Shown here: positions 1 through 10,745 of the stretch, in pieces | How positions within the stretch are numbered: position 1 is the first letter of the stretch | Layout: each line of letters starts with the position of its first letter | NCBI RefSeq assembly: GCF_036898095.1 | Contig: NC_090766.1 | Location: 33,930,348-33,994,347 of the forward strand | DNA: 64,000 bases | Origin: Palaemon carinicauda | Lineage: Eukaryota > Arthropoda > Malacostraca > Decapoda > Palaemonidae | Reading direction: 5' to 3' | Notes under the pieces: generated by a model | Seen by the model: the letters and a program-made list of their open reading frames with translations, nothing else | What the model was told of the DNA's origin: nothing | Databases searched by the model: none | Made by a program: the position numbers and the translations under genes

Positions 1-329
1 TCTCACACACACACTTCGTTTAAACTTTGAGGTAAAGTTTCGTTCAAACCTGCCTATCTTTTGAATCCATTGTTTACATTCGAGTGTCATGAAAGCGACT
101 CCTCCACCCAAGGCTCCAATCCCCCCCCCCCCCCCCTGATCACCACGTTTTCTTATCATGGAAACTTTTCGTCTATTTGTTATCTTCTGTGAGAAAAGAC
201 AACAGACTGAGAATTTTTTATTTTTCTTCAATTTCAATATTTCCCTTCACCCATTCCTCCGTTTTATCAATGTGGTGGTTTCAAAACTGAAATCAGAAAC
301 TGAATATCATTAGCAGGATTAGGTTTGTG
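1..329. other. Unassigned flank with short simple repeats
   Basis: No gene is visible. The stretch holds a short CA run at its very start and a run of about 16 C at 121-136. The rest is AT-rich and contains no reading frame with recognisable protein features. Confidence 0.5.
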
Positions 330-607
330 GTAGGCTATTGGTAACGTCCCTGCATGGCGATCTGCAGGACTGGTGTTCGAGGTAGTTCATACTCGATAGT
401 TTCTTGTAGTGTCTGCAACCTTGTCATCCTTGTGAGATAAGGATGGGTATTTTTGGGGAGCCTATTATTCTACCTGTTGAACTATCGGCAGCCATTGCCT
501 GGCCCTCCCTGGTCCTAGCTTGGGTGCTTTTCATTTGTATTTATGCTTAGTGGCATTGTCAATGTCCCTCGCCTCTGCCATTCATGAACGACCTTTAAAC
601 ATGAGAC
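330..607 (+). repeat. tRNA-derived SINE, copy 1 (degenerate)
   Basis: This 280-bp segment aligns along its length with 11435-11745. Shared landmarks are TGGTAACGTCCCTG near the 5' end, GCAACCTTG.CATCCTTGTGAG in the middle, CAGCCATTG.CTG.CCCTCC, and CATTCATGA.CG.CCTTTAAA at the 3' end. The 5' part looks like a pol III promoter: an A-box-like TGGTAACGTCC, followed by a B box that is mutated here (GGTGTTCGAGGTA) but perfect in the second copy. A tRNA-related head with an unrelated body and conserved tail is the usual SINE plan; the family name is not known to me. Confidence 0.75.
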
Positions 608-1146
608 CCTTATGAGAGTAAATTAGTTGGAAACTATATTATACAAAACGACACCCATTTTATAACGCCTAAACAAATCTAAGGACAATGAACCCCTCGT
701 TTGACGGTTGCAGACTCTTTTAACAAGAAAATGCATAGATACATGATGTACTTGATGTACTGGTAAATGCAAAGTACTTGCAAACTTGTCTGAACATTGG
801 CGTCATTTCTTAGAGACTGGAGAATTATTACCATTTTAAGACTTTACTTAACATAAGGTCGAATTCTAGATTCCCCCTTTTTTCAAATATTCTATCTGAT
901 TCTACACTTTCAAAATCTAATTATTGCAATTCTGTTATAGCGAATGTTTTTGTATATAGTTGTTTTGCTGTTTTATGGCCTTTTATTCCAGGCCTTTCTT
1001 TTCATATTCAATTGAAGCTCGAGTTTTATGAAATCAAATTTAGTCCCTTTTGTGTTTTCTTAGTAATTGATTGACTGGTAGGTTAACTGACGTTGCACCA
1101 GCTAGAGTCACAGGTCACAGACTGTGAAATGCCAAGGAAACTAGAT

Positions 1147-1147
<1 letters not shown>
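608..1147. other. AT-rich spacer, nothing recognised
   Basis: No coding potential, tandem repeat or inverted repeat was seen between the SINE and the next microsatellite. Confidence 0.5.

Positions 1148-1227
<80 letters not shown>
1148..1227. repeat. Compound (TA)n(TG)n microsatellite
   Basis: About 40 bp of alternating TA pass directly into about 40 bp of TG. Short open frames across it encode only YIYI or VCVC/HTHT strings and are not genes. Confidence 0.95.
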
Positions 1228-1232
<5 letters not shown>

Positions 1233-1283
1233 CTTTTATTTATATAATCAAACTTGGATTTCCCTCCCTTGATGTAAAAGATC

Positions 1284-1540
1284 AAAATATGTTTCATCCT
1301 GGTGCACATCTAAACCTGTGCACATGTGATGGACATGAGCACATCTGCTAAACGTGTGCACATCTTCTAAATGTGTGCACATGTGCTGGACATGAGAAAA
1401 TCTCCTAAACGTGTGCACATCTTCTAAATGTGTGCACATGTGCTGGACATGAGCACATGTGCTGGACATGAGCACATCTGCTAAACGTGAGCACATTTGC
1501 TACAAGTTTGCACATCTGTTAAATGTGTGTATTGTGTGCA
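1284..1540. repeat. GTGCACATCTGCTAAAC-type minisatellite
   Basis: The motif GTGCACAT(C/G)TG/TTCTAAA(C/T)GT, about 18 bp, recurs about a dozen times, alternating with GTGCTGGACATGAGCACAT units so that a longer period of roughly 54-56 bp is also visible. A single stray unit reappears at about 1752-1776. GTGCAC and CACATGTG palindromes recur throughout. The minus-strand open frame across it is a product of the repeat. Confidence 0.85.
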
Positions 1541-2134
1541 AAGTATCAATATAATAATACCAATTTCCTAATATCGCAAGAGGGTCTGCCCCTCTCTTTT
1601 ATTCTTCTCCTGTACTTCTCTTTCTCCCTATTTCCTAAATCTTTCCCATCCCGAGTACCTGCCTTTGAGCTATAAACTGGATTGTATCCAGGGGTACTCT
1701 TCCTTTCCCCATATTCCCCACTTCCCTATTCTTATTATTGTTGTTGTTGTTAAATGTGTGCACATCTGCTAAAGGTGGTCACACCTGCTTTGAACACACG
1801 TACGAATAACAGTGTTACCACCAAACGCCCAAACATTTTTCATAAATTATATCTTCAAATGTGTATACAACCGTGGAAGTGTTAAAACCTCACCCATACC
1901 TTATTAGCGTCCCATCACTGAACATGTGCGAATCACTGTGAAAGTGTCCCAATGGTTTTCATTAACTACGTGACACCAGTGCACACATGTGCACCTAACC
2001 GTGAAAGTACCAGACGACTCCCTAATCAACCAACGCTCTCAACCACAGCAGAAGTGCACAGAAGTTGCTAATGATTTGCCTCTGAGAAGTCATTATCTAT
2101 TGGATTTTCCCTTCGCGTCAATCACGTAGTAGAG

Positions 2135-2135
<1 letters not shown>
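1541..2135. other. Spacer with weak CA/TG-rich decay products
   Basis: Contains a pyrimidine-rich patch ending in a short (ATT/GTT) run at about 1733-1752, one stray copy of the preceding minisatellite unit, and TGTGCAC words scattered to about 2010. No gene is seen. Confidence 0.5.
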
Positions 2136-2186
<51 letters not shown>

Positions 2187-2365
2187 CACAAACCTCTTCT
2201 TCTTCTTCTTCTTCTTCTTAGTGCACGCGACCCGTCAATAATGTCCGCTGACATTATTCAACCCTTCCCACCTCCTCCCCCTTTTCCTAACTACAACACG
2301 GCAGTTGGGGTTTCCGAGACACCGAGTAGTCATACTTTTGGCAGTGCCACTTAGCGTGACGGGAA

Positions 2366-2434
<69 letters not shown>

Positions 2435-2459
2435 TATAGATATGTATATATACACTCAT

Positions 2460-2506
<47 letters not shown>
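2136..2506. repeat. Cluster of CA, CTT and TA microsatellites
   Basis: (CA)n at 2136-2190, (CTT)n at 2195-2219, (TA)n at 2368-2430, CA at 2459-2472 and TA again at 2473-2505. About 140 bp of ordinary sequence lies between the CTT and TA runs. Open frames here are repeat artefacts. Confidence 0.95.
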
Positions 2507-2507
<1 letters not shown>

Positions 2508-2599
2508 CTTATATAGATTTTTAGAAATAAATTACACTCATTTGTTAGCTTTTTGTACTCTTATTGAAGAGTTCTAAATTTTTATTTTCGTTATTTAGG

Positions 2600-2925
2600 A
2601 CTTTAATTATTCATTAATCGAACGGCAGTGAATAATTTAAGGAAGAAAACTTTATCAAAATAATTCATAAAATAATCTAGACTTAAATTGTTCATTAATT
2701 GAACGGCAATAGATAATTTAAGGAAGAAAAATTTATCAAAATTAATGATAACAAATATACAGACTTAAATTATTCATTAATTGAACGGGAATGAATAATT
2801 TGAGGAAGAAGAATTTATCAAAATTAATCATAAAAAATATACAGACTTAAATTATTCATCAATTGAACGGTAATAGATAATTTAAGGAAGCAAATTCATC
2901 AAAATTATTCATAAAAAAATATAGT
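2600..2925. repeat. Four-copy 82-bp AT-rich tandem repeat
   Basis: Copies begin at about 2600, 2681, 2763 and 2845. Each carries TTAAATTATTCATTAATTGA, then ACGG.AAT.GATAATTTAAGGAAG, then a TTTATCAAAATTA block. Divergence between copies is moderate and includes small indels. No conserved reading frame runs through the copies. Confidence 0.9.
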
Positions 2926-3106
2926 TTTCACTAAATCTATATATCAAAGGCTGAAGAGTATTTAAATGACAACAGAAATTATTTTCATAAGAAGAGTTAA
3001 TAATTTGAAACCCTCGATAGTGCGACGCCATTTATTTGAATTCAACAAGTGAGCAGCCCTTTCATATAAATGTGTAAAGCATAATTAGTCAATATTGAAA
3101 GGTGTT

Positions 3107-3108
<2 letters not shown>

Positions 3109-3165
<57 letters not shown>

Positions 3166-3300
3166 CCTTTGCTTATCTTTCAGTTTACCAGGATGTGACG
3201 TTTCTCTAAACAAGGAAACAACACACACACAAATTTACGCACTCACAAACAAACTTTCAGACAGAAAGTACAATGACGAGGATATATATATATGTATATA

Positions 3301-3381
<81 letters not shown>

Positions 3382-3384
3382 ATG
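3109..3384. repeat. CT, TA, TG and TATG microsatellites
   Basis: (CT)n at 3109-3162, (TA)n at 3282-3340, (TG)n at 3341-3364 and (TATG)n at 3364-3384. The open frame spanning them encodes mostly LSLS, YIYI and VCVC strings and has no other protein character. Confidence 0.95.
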
Positions 3385-3550
3385 TTTGTGCATAAAATTA
3401 CAGGAAAACCTAATGCTAATGGTCAAAAATCCACATGAAAAAGTAATATATAGTGTGAATCCGGCTAGTGTTGTCTCTTGAAGAAGTAAGACGAAACTAG
3501 TCAGTATTCACTCTGTATTTTCATTTTTCTTGTGTTTTTTTTACACTTAC

Positions 3551-4650
3551 ACTCATACACACACACACACTCACACACACACACACACATACAGTCACCT
3601 TCAGTCGCATTCAGTCACCTTCCATCACCATCAGTCACCTTCAGTCACCTTCCATCGTCTTCAGTCACCTTCCATCACCTTCAGTTACCTTCCATCATCT
3701 TCAGTCACTTTCAGTCACGTTCCATCACCTTCAGTCACTTTCCATCACCTTCAGTCATCTTCCATCAGATTCAGTCACCTTCCATCACCTTCAGTCACCT
3801 TCCATCAGCTTCTGTCAACTGCAGTCACCTTCCATCTCCCTTCAGTCACCTTCCATCACTTTCAGTCACCTTACATAATCTTCAGTCACCTTCCATCGCC
3901 TTCAGTCACCTACCATCACCATAAGTCACTTCCAGTCACCTTCCATGACCTTCAGTCACCTTCCATCACCTTCAGTCACCTTCCATCACCTTTCAGTCAC
4001 CTTCCATCACCTTCAGCCACCTTCCATCACCCTCAGTCACCTTCCTTCACTTTCAGTCACCTTCAGTCACCTTCCATCACCTTCAGTCACCTTACATCAC
4101 CTTCCATCACCTTCAGTCACTTTCAGTCCTCTTCCATCACCTTCAGTCACCTTCCATCGCCTTCTATCACCTTTAGTCACCTTCCATCACCATCAGTCAC
4201 TTCCAGTCACCTTCAATCACCTTTCAGTCACCTTCCATCACCTTCAGCCACCTTCCATCACCCTCAGTCACCTTCCTTCACTTTCAGTCACTTTTAGTCA
4301 CCTTCAGTCACCTTCCATCACCTTCAGTCACCTTTCATCACCTTCCATCACCTTCAGTCACTTTCAGTCCTCTTCCATCACCTTCAGTCACCTTCCATCG
4401 CCTTCTATCACCTTCAGTCACCTTCCATCACCATCAGTCACTTCCAGTCACCTTCAGTCACCTTCCATCACCTTCAGTCCCCTTCAGTCTCCTTCCATCA
4501 CCTTCAGTCACCTTCTGTCACCTTCCATCACCCTCAGTCACCTTCCGTCACCTTCAGTTACTTTCAGTCACCTTCCATCACTTTCAGTGACCTTCAGTCA
4601 CTCTCAGTCACCTTTATTCACCCTCCACCACCTTCAGTCACCTTCCAATC
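3551..4650. repeat. CAGTCACCTTCCATCACCTT minisatellite, about 1.1 kb
   Basis: After a short CA run (3551-3592), a 10/20-bp unit alternating CAGTCACCTT and CCATCACCTT repeats without break to about 4650. A higher-order duplication of about 231 bp is visible: the block with CTTCAGCCAC at 4011 recurs at 4242 with the same variant units. Because the unit length is not a multiple of three and the unit has no stop codon, long open frames exist in more than one frame. They encode only H, S, P, T, V, F and L and are rejected as genes. Confidence 0.95.
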
Positions 4651-4858
4651 ACACACACTGGTCCATATTTTGGGGTAGTTAATTTTCAATCTCGGTTATT
4701 TTTTTTATTTATAGTCAATACAAGCATTACCTAAAGCAAAAGTAAACTTCAGGAAATATTCATACCAAGCATCAATATTAAATGATAATAGGATTAAGAA
4801 AAATACTGAGTACAATGAATTAGGTTTATGTCCTAAATATAATTCAGACAATGGTAAA

Positions 4859-5117
4859 ATGTGTCTTTGTTGCAAGAGAAACAAAGTCTATTGTATAATG
4901 TGTCCTTATTGCAATCAAAACAACGTCTATTGTATAATGTGTCCATGTTGCAGTTAAAACAAAGTCTATTTTATGTGTTCTTGTTGCAATCAAAACAAGT
5001 CTATTGTAAAATGTCTTCTTATTGCAAGCACAACAAAGTTTATTGTAAAATGTCTCCTTGTTGCAATCAAAACAAAGTCTATTGTATAACGTGTCTTTGT
5101 TGCAATCAAAACAAACT
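4859..5117. repeat. 39-bp tandem repeat, about seven copies
   Basis: The unit ATGTGTC.TTGTTGCAATCA followed by AAACAAAGTCTATTGTATA recurs at 39-bp spacing (starts at 4859, 4898 and 4937, then continuing with small indels). The open frame across it is a consequence of the repeat. Confidence 0.9.
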
Positions 5118-5734
5118 CTGGCTTTGAATCTTCTTCATCTTTGACAAGCATTTATAGAGAATCTGGTTTAATCTCAAAACACAAATCAAGAATAATTCAA
5201 ATTCAATGCAAGGTACATTTGCTAATGTTTTGTATCAGCAGATACTGTCATCTGACGAGGCTCATATTACAAACGATAAGAAGATTTTTTTAACAATCCC
5301 ATCAAAGAATGAACTGTAATCAATATGTGTTATTGCTTGTAAAAACAGCTGATCATCTGTCTCCATCTATTCTATCTACTGAATCCTTGTATTAAGCCTT
5401 CCTCTCCCCCTTCTACCTGGTGGCTCTATAATAATAATAATGATGATGATAAACATGTCCTGTACTTTCTTACAACTAACTTCAGTATTGAGTTCCTCAG
5501 ACAATAAAATCATAGCTGAAAATATTGGGTATGAAACACTTCAGTATTTTCAGCCAACTGCAAACAATATTTAACAATTGGTAAACTAAAGATAGATCTA
5601 TTGTATGATGTTGCAGCATTAATAGTTGCAACATTGCCAATATTACCAATTAATACACTAATTTTCATCATTGGTAATCGTTTCCAAGTTGCACAGAAAA
5701 TCCGTTGCGTCTACTGCATCAAAGGTGTCCACCA
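5118..5734. other. 3' flank of the minus-strand membrane-protein exon
   Basis: AT-rich, with a short ATA/ATG run near 5432-5450. It would hold the 3' UTR of the neighbouring minus-strand gene. No convincing minus-strand AATAAA signal was located close to the stop codon. Confidence 0.4.
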
Positions 5735-7153
5735 CTACACGGACGTCTCAGGACCTCCGCAGTGCAAAAAATAGTGCCGTTTGTTTTCCCCTGCAGCTTT
5801 GTTCATGTAGGATGGAATCTGGAGGGGGCTCTGGTAGTTTGCACGAATGCTGGGCTCAAAAGAACTAAACCTACGGGCCTCTAATTGTTGTCGCTTATGC
5901 CTATCACGCTCCTCTGTGAGGTGCATTGAGTACCCTGCGCTTACTGCCCTCTTGGAAGCGTTTACCACTAATGTCGAGTTTTGGCGCTCGCCAGACAATC
6001 CTGGTTTTCTCTCCTCTACTTCTGATGATCCTTCCATGTGCTTCTCTAACTGTTTCTTCATTGAATTTAATTCTCTTAGACTCAAAGACACTCCCGAATC
6101 TTCCATGTTCACCGGGCACTTTATTGGAATGGTGCTTCTACTAGCAATTTCGTTGTCACTGCCCATGACCTGGTCGTTGAAGGGCAAGGCACATTTCTTT
6201 GAAGATATTACTGGAGATGGGTTTTCCACGCTCTCTGTGTCTGAACTGGATGTGCCAATTCCTTTAGCTTGTTCTTCTGGAGAATTCATTTGGATACTTG
6301 GTACAATCATAGAACATTTGTCTGATATATCGTCTCTCTCTGGATGTACTTCAGCAGCTGTTTCCTTTTTCGAAGGTGAGTTAATGAGGGACCTAGTTTG
6401 GCTTTGTTTTCTACATTGTTCATTTTCGTTGACGAAGGAAATCCGTTTGCTGTGTCTTCCTTTGTTAATGGCATTGTCAAGGTTGAGAAACCCATCGTTA
6501 TAGTTGCTGTTGCAACGGTAAGAGTAATTCGGAAAGGCGGTTTCGGCATCAACATCCAGCTTGTTTCCCTTGTTGCGTAAATTGATGCTGGCTTTATTCA
6601 GAGAACTTCGGTTACTTAAGTCTCTGAGGCCGAACACCGACATTTGAGAGTAGTCAACATCACTCTCAACCTCTTGGGTGCAGCAGCAGTACCAGATTTT
6701 CATACAATAATGTAAGATGAAAACAAAGTGTAGAACTGATGTCGACAACAGAAGGACTAAAACAACACTGACTACTGTTTTAGACAAGGTTATGTGATCT
6801 CCCTGATTGTTTCCCGTTTCTTCACCTGACTCCTGTTCAGTGGTGTTGGTTTTGGCTCTTTCTGCGTTCCCTGTTGTCCCTTGTGCAGAAACCTCTCTTC
6901 CATTTTGTGAAGAAGTTACTGATGGAAAACCCAGTAGAATTTCATCAGAGATGTGGTGTTGTGTAGAGGACAATTCGGAATCTCCATATGTTGATGTAGT
7001 GTCTGCCGACATTGTTGTTTCATCTTGTTTTCCTGAGGTTGTGATTGTACACACCAGCAGTACGTATGCTAACTTTAAGAAATTCATGGATGATAAGAGC
7101 AGCATCTGATAGTGACTCAGTTCATAAAGAATCTCAATCTTTGCAAGCAAATT
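5735..7153 (-). CDS. Putative single-pass type I membrane protein, terminal exon
   Basis: A minus-strand frame of more than 450 codons ends with TAG at 5737-5735. It opens just after a textbook 3' splice site: a long poly-T tract followed by GCAG, with the exon beginning at 7153. The first in-exon ATG is at 7105, a second at 7087; from 7105 the protein has 456 residues. Counting from 7105, residues 1 to about 25 are a hydrophobic signal peptide (LAYVLLVCTI core). Then comes a Ser/Thr-rich, Cys-poor ectodomain of about 85 residues with an N-glycosylation site (NTT), one membrane helix at about 110-133 (VVSVVLVLLLSTSVLHFVFIL), a juxtamembrane Cys cluster (YCCC), and a polar, Ser-rich cytoplasmic tail of about 315 residues. 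I do not recognise the family. It could be a receptor-like or adhesion-associated protein, but nothing seen assigns a function. Further exons may lie beyond 7178. Confidence 0.65.
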   Translation of the reverse strand, partial: NLLAKIEILYELSHYQMLLLSSMNFLKLAYVLLVCTITTSGKQDETTMSADTTSTYGDSELSSTQHHISDEILLGFPSVTSSQNGREVSAQGTTGNAERAKTNTTEQESGEETGNNQGDHITLSKTVVSVVLVLLLSTSVLHFVFILHYCMKIWYCCCTQEVESDVDYSQMSVFGLRDLSNRSSLNKASINLRNKGNKLDVDAETAFPNYSYRCNSNYNDGFLNLDNAINKGRHSKRISFVNENEQCRKQSQTRSLINSPSKKETAAEVHPERDDISDKCSMIVPSIQMNSPEEQAKGIGTSSSDTESVENPSPVISSKKCALPFNDQVMGSDNEIASRSTIPIKCPVNMEDSGVSLSLRELNSMKKQLEKHMEGSSEVEERKPGLSGERQNSTLVVNASKRAVSAGYSMHLTEERDRHKRQQLEARRFSSFEPSIRANYQSPLQIPSYMNKAAGENKRHYFLHCGGPETSV

Positions 7154-7178
7154 CTGCAAAAAAAAAAAAAAAAAAAAT
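7154..7178 (-). other. 3' splice acceptor of the membrane-protein exon
   Basis: Read on the minus strand, about 20 T residues are followed by GCAG and then exon sequence. The same run could be an ordinary poly-A/T microsatellite, but its position directly before the open frame supports a splice acceptor. Confidence 0.6.
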
Positions 7179-7519
7179 TGTGTTAGTTTATTATAACTTC
7201 CAATCCTTGACTTCTTTATAGATAAATAACAGCAATTACTCGTATAGTACTAGAATTCATTTACATTGTTATTTATCTTTTAAAAATTACAAAAAGCAAC
7301 AAGTACAGCAGGACACAGTAGTTCCTGGTAAACCTCGCTACAGGGAAATGCACCCTGTGACACTTTTACTTCCCGGCGAGTGACCATATGACTAGTATAG
7401 AGTGAGATATCAGAGGTGGTGGGCAGGGGCTAAATGCAGGAACTCTCCGCGCAGAAAAGGTGTGGCTGGGTGCATTTCCTCAGAACGATGTGTGCCAGCC
7501 TTCCCTATGTTGAACTGTA
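7179..7519. other. Presumed intron or upstream sequence of the minus-strand gene
   Basis: No further exon was recognised. A segment around 7330-7500 is less AT-rich but carries no supported reading frame. Confidence 0.4.
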
Positions 7520-8160
7520 CAGTTGGCTTCATTAATTCTAATACATTCCACACTAGGCCAAGGAGACGTCTGACAGCCGGACATTGTAGCAGGTAACGCT
7601 TCGTTTAGCAAAAGAGGAATGTTTGGCATCTTCTTCTGTTGACATGTTTTTCCCATTTGTATGGGGTAAGCACTGTTGCCTTCATTTAGTAGTCCTGATC
7701 GGCTGCCCTGCCTGACATTGCTTAGACCCCAGTAGCGTATGTTTGTGTGGTGTACCAGTCACCAGCGTGACAGTGTCCTTCCTCCCAGCAGCGAGGAGTC
7801 CTGGCGTGATAGGTCGACAGTTTGAGACGCGTGAGGTGTCTGTTATGATTTTAGGTGTTGGAATGGCTTTGTTTGTCTCTGCTTGTAAAACAAAATCACT
7901 GTAAACACGTGATCAAGAGCAATTTTTAGCCATTTTATGAAGTGCTATTAAACAAATAACCACAGTTTTTTATACAGAACTTTATAATATTAATAAAAAT
8001 GCTACTGATCGTGTGCTTACAAGCTCAACGACTTAGTTTTACAGGCAGCGTTGCCAACAGTTTCTCTTTTGCTAAACACAGCGTTACCTGCTACACTGTA
8101 CAGCTGTCAGACGTCTTCTTGGCCTATCGCGGGACGTACCAAAATTAATAAAGCCAACTG
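7520..8160. mobile_element. TA-flanked inverted-repeat MITE (mariner-like), 641 bp
   Basis: The left end (from CAGTTGGCTTCATTAATT) and the right end (reverse complement CAGTTGGCTTTATTAATT) match over about 110 bp. Shared blocks include TAGGCCAAG.AGACGTCTGACAG and GTAGCAGGTAACGCT...TTTAGCAAAAGAG. Both outer ends are flanked by TA, as expected for Tc1/mariner insertion. The arms differ at roughly a fifth to a quarter of positions, so the copy is old. The interior of about 420 bp has no transposase frame. Confidence 0.7.
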
Positions 8161-8264
8161 TACCTATATGAGCATCACGAATAATTCTTCCTTCTTACCA
8201 AGAGCTAATTCCATTCAAACTGTGGACCCCAGTGCTTGAAGTGAAGCTGATCATGATTTACCCA

Positions 8265-8265
<1 letters not shown>

Positions 8266-8325
<60 letters not shown>

Positions 8326-8425
8326 GCTAACCTACAACCCCAGTTGGAAAACCAAGATGCTGTAAGCTCAAGGGCTCCAACAGGGAAAAATACCCCAGTG
8401 AAAAAAGGAAATCAGGAAATAAACG
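8266..8425 (-). repeat. Dispersed repeat with (ATT)n tail, minus-strand copy
   Basis: An ATT run (8266-8325) adjoins a minus-strand copy of the family with landmark CCCTGTTGGAGCCCTTG.GCTTA followed by AGCATCTTG and a TAG.TTAGCTAATAATAAT tail. Related copies lie at 15955-16590, 33400-33570 and 33990-34205. The simple-sequence tail suggests retroposition, but no pol III boxes were identified. Confidence 0.75.
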
Positions 8426-8814
8426 ATATAAGAAGTAATGAACAATTTAGATCAAATGTTTTAAAAACAGTAACATTAGAACAGATATTTCATATGTAAA
8501 CTATAAAAAACTAATGTCAGCTTGCGCAACATAAAAACATTTGATGCAAGTTTGAATTTTTTGAAGTTTCACTGATTCAACTAAAGTTTCAAGTGTTTCA
8601 GCTGAACCCGAGATTCACTGAAACTCTTTGTTGGGAATTGTCTGGAATAAAAGCACATGTTACAATCCTTTTCAGAATTAATCATCCATATAATGAAATC
8701 TAAAACCTAAAGGAGATCTTGACAAATAGACGTTTAGGCTTGTTTAATTTTATCCAAAGTTCACACGTTTTCTACTGTATAAATGGGGTCAAGTAAACAC
8801 TAACCATTATAAGA
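8426..8814. other. AT-rich spacer, nothing recognised
   Basis: No gene, tandem repeat or inverted repeat seen. Confidence 0.5.
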
Positions 8815-8831
8815 GGTATATATATATATAC

Positions 8832-8895
<64 letters not shown>

Positions 8896-9011
8896 TTGTA
8901 TATATGTAAAGATTAATTTAAATTTCGTGAATGTTTTCTAGTATCGTATTCACAGGAATGTGTATTTTATAGCTCATATATTTATGTATACTGTGTATAT
9001 ATATATATACA

Positions 9012-9101
<90 letters not shown>

Positions 9102-9103
9102 AT

Positions 9104-9188
<85 letters not shown>
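8815..9188. repeat. Long TA/TG/CA/TA compound microsatellite cluster
   Basis: TA runs at 8815-8893 and 9014-9064, TG at 9065-9098, CA at 9104-9120 and TA at 9120-9188. The TG run followed by a CA run, both flanked by TA, makes the block at 9014-9188 nearly self-complementary. Open frames here are artefacts. Confidence 0.95.
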
Positions 9189-9192
<4 letters not shown>

Positions 9193-9605
9193 CCAGAGAA
9201 ACTCCAATATCTTGTTCACATTTATCACTAAAGAATGTAGCCTCCCGAGTCTTTTCTCAAGAGAAAAAAAGGAAAAACAGCTTTGATGTAAATTCACCTC
9301 TATCGTCAGTATTCGAAGAACTTGGATTATAACACTGACGCTAGTATATTCAACACTGCAACATCAAAAGGAATCAGAGAGGTTCTTTGCTGAGGATTCT
9401 ACACATGCACCAGTGAAAGGATTCGCCAGATAATTCTCTAGGTCCAAGAGGTTAACTAGAGGTCTTTTAGAATTAAAATGAAGTGGTAACGGTCGCATTT
9501 AGTTCACTATCTAACCATAATAGCGAGTATGTTTTTCTACTATTTCGTGAAAAAAAATCATTACCTTACGTGAATTCCTCAGACAGGCAAGGCCTATTTT
9601 TCTCC
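9189..9605. other. Spacer, nothing recognised
   Basis: No supported gene. Open frames entering from the flanking repeats lose all protein character here. Confidence 0.5.
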
Positions 9606-10056
9606 GTGTTCCTCAGGGAATCAGACGGGCAAGTCCTACTATGTCTCCAAGTGTCCTCAGAGAATCAGATGAGCAAGCCCTACTGTCTCTAAGTCTCCTC
9701 AGCGAATCAGACGAGCAAGCCGTATTTGCCCACAAGTGTCCTCAGCGAATCAGACGGGCAAGCCCTACTCTGTTTCAAAGCGTCCTCGGGGAATCAGACG
9801 GACAAGCGCTACTCTTGTCTCCAAGTGTCCTCAGGGAATCAGACGGGCAAACCCTACTCTGCCTGCAAGTGTCCTCAGGGAATCAGATGGGCAAGCCCTA
9901 TTCTTTCTCCAAGTGTCCTCGAGGAATCAGGCAGGCAAGCCCTACTCCGTCTCCAGGTGTCCTTAGGGAATCAGAAGGACTTGCCGTACTCTATCTGCAA
10001 GTGTCAGAGAATCAGACGGGCAAGCCCTACTGTCTCTAAGTGTCCTCAGGGAATAC
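9606..10056. repeat. 44-bp tandem repeat, about ten copies
   Basis: The unit GTGTCCTCAGGGAATCAGAC followed by GGGCAAGCCCTACTCTGTCTCCAA recurs about ten times with point changes and small indels, unit lengths running from about 39 to 45 bp. All three plus frames stay open for long stretches because the unit lacks stop codons, so no frame is preferred. This is a minisatellite, not a gene. Confidence 0.9.
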
Positions 10057-10314
10057 TTCGAACCTCAGTCGTTAACTCCAACTTTGGGACTTATTATTGT
10101 TATAAATGTCAAATTCCAACAAAAATGCTTCCGTCTCCTCCCTCTCTGTTACTCTGTTACTCTCTTTTTATCTATATTCCGGTTGGTGGATGATTAAAGA
10201 GACAATAACAGGATGTTATGTCAATTTGTCTTTCCCAAGAATTGTGGTGATAATTATAACGGCACCGAAGTTAAGTCAGTCTTCGTATTACTGGTATCTA
10301 TACTTATTTGGATA

Positions 10315-10522
<208 letters not shown>

Positions 10523-10549
10523 ATAACTACAACAACATATACAGCTGTT

Positions 10550-10745
10550 TCTAGTCTACTGCAGGACAAAGGCCTCAGACATGTCATTATTGATGTCTGG
10601 GGTTTGGCCAGCTTTTCATAAACACTCTGGCTACAGCAGATTGTGCTGGAAAACTTTTATCTTATCACTCACAGCAAACCAACCTAGTATGGGTGTATGG
10701 GTGGCCCTGGCAAATACAGCTTTGCTGATCATGGCATATATATGT
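10550..10745 (-). repeat. Dispersed repeat containing a LINE C-terminal remnant
   Basis: On the minus strand the first part reads DMSEAFVLQ, a stop where Trp is expected, then T. This matches the C-terminal MSEAYVLQWTSNG of the LINE fragment at 12478-12612. The nucleotide block TGCAGGACAAAGGCCTCAG at about 10560 pairs with TGCAGAACATAGGCCTCAG at 12498. The remainder (to the GCTTTGCTGATCATGGC end) has no counterpart in this window. It is probably a LINE-derived repeat or a SINE with a LINE tail. Confidence 0.55.

Noticed and set aside
3530..4682. Long open frames of 130-255 codons on the plus strand
   Set aside because: They translate a stop-free 10/20-bp minisatellite in more than one frame, with only H/S/P/T/V/F/L residues.
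5847..6503. 218-codon plus-strand frame opposite the membrane-protein exon
   Set aside because: Antisense to a better-supported minus-strand frame with signal peptide, helix and splice acceptor; no protein features of its own.
9605..10193. Overlapping open frames of 76-155 codons
   Set aside because: Produced by a stop-free 44-bp tandem repeat; no frame is preferred.
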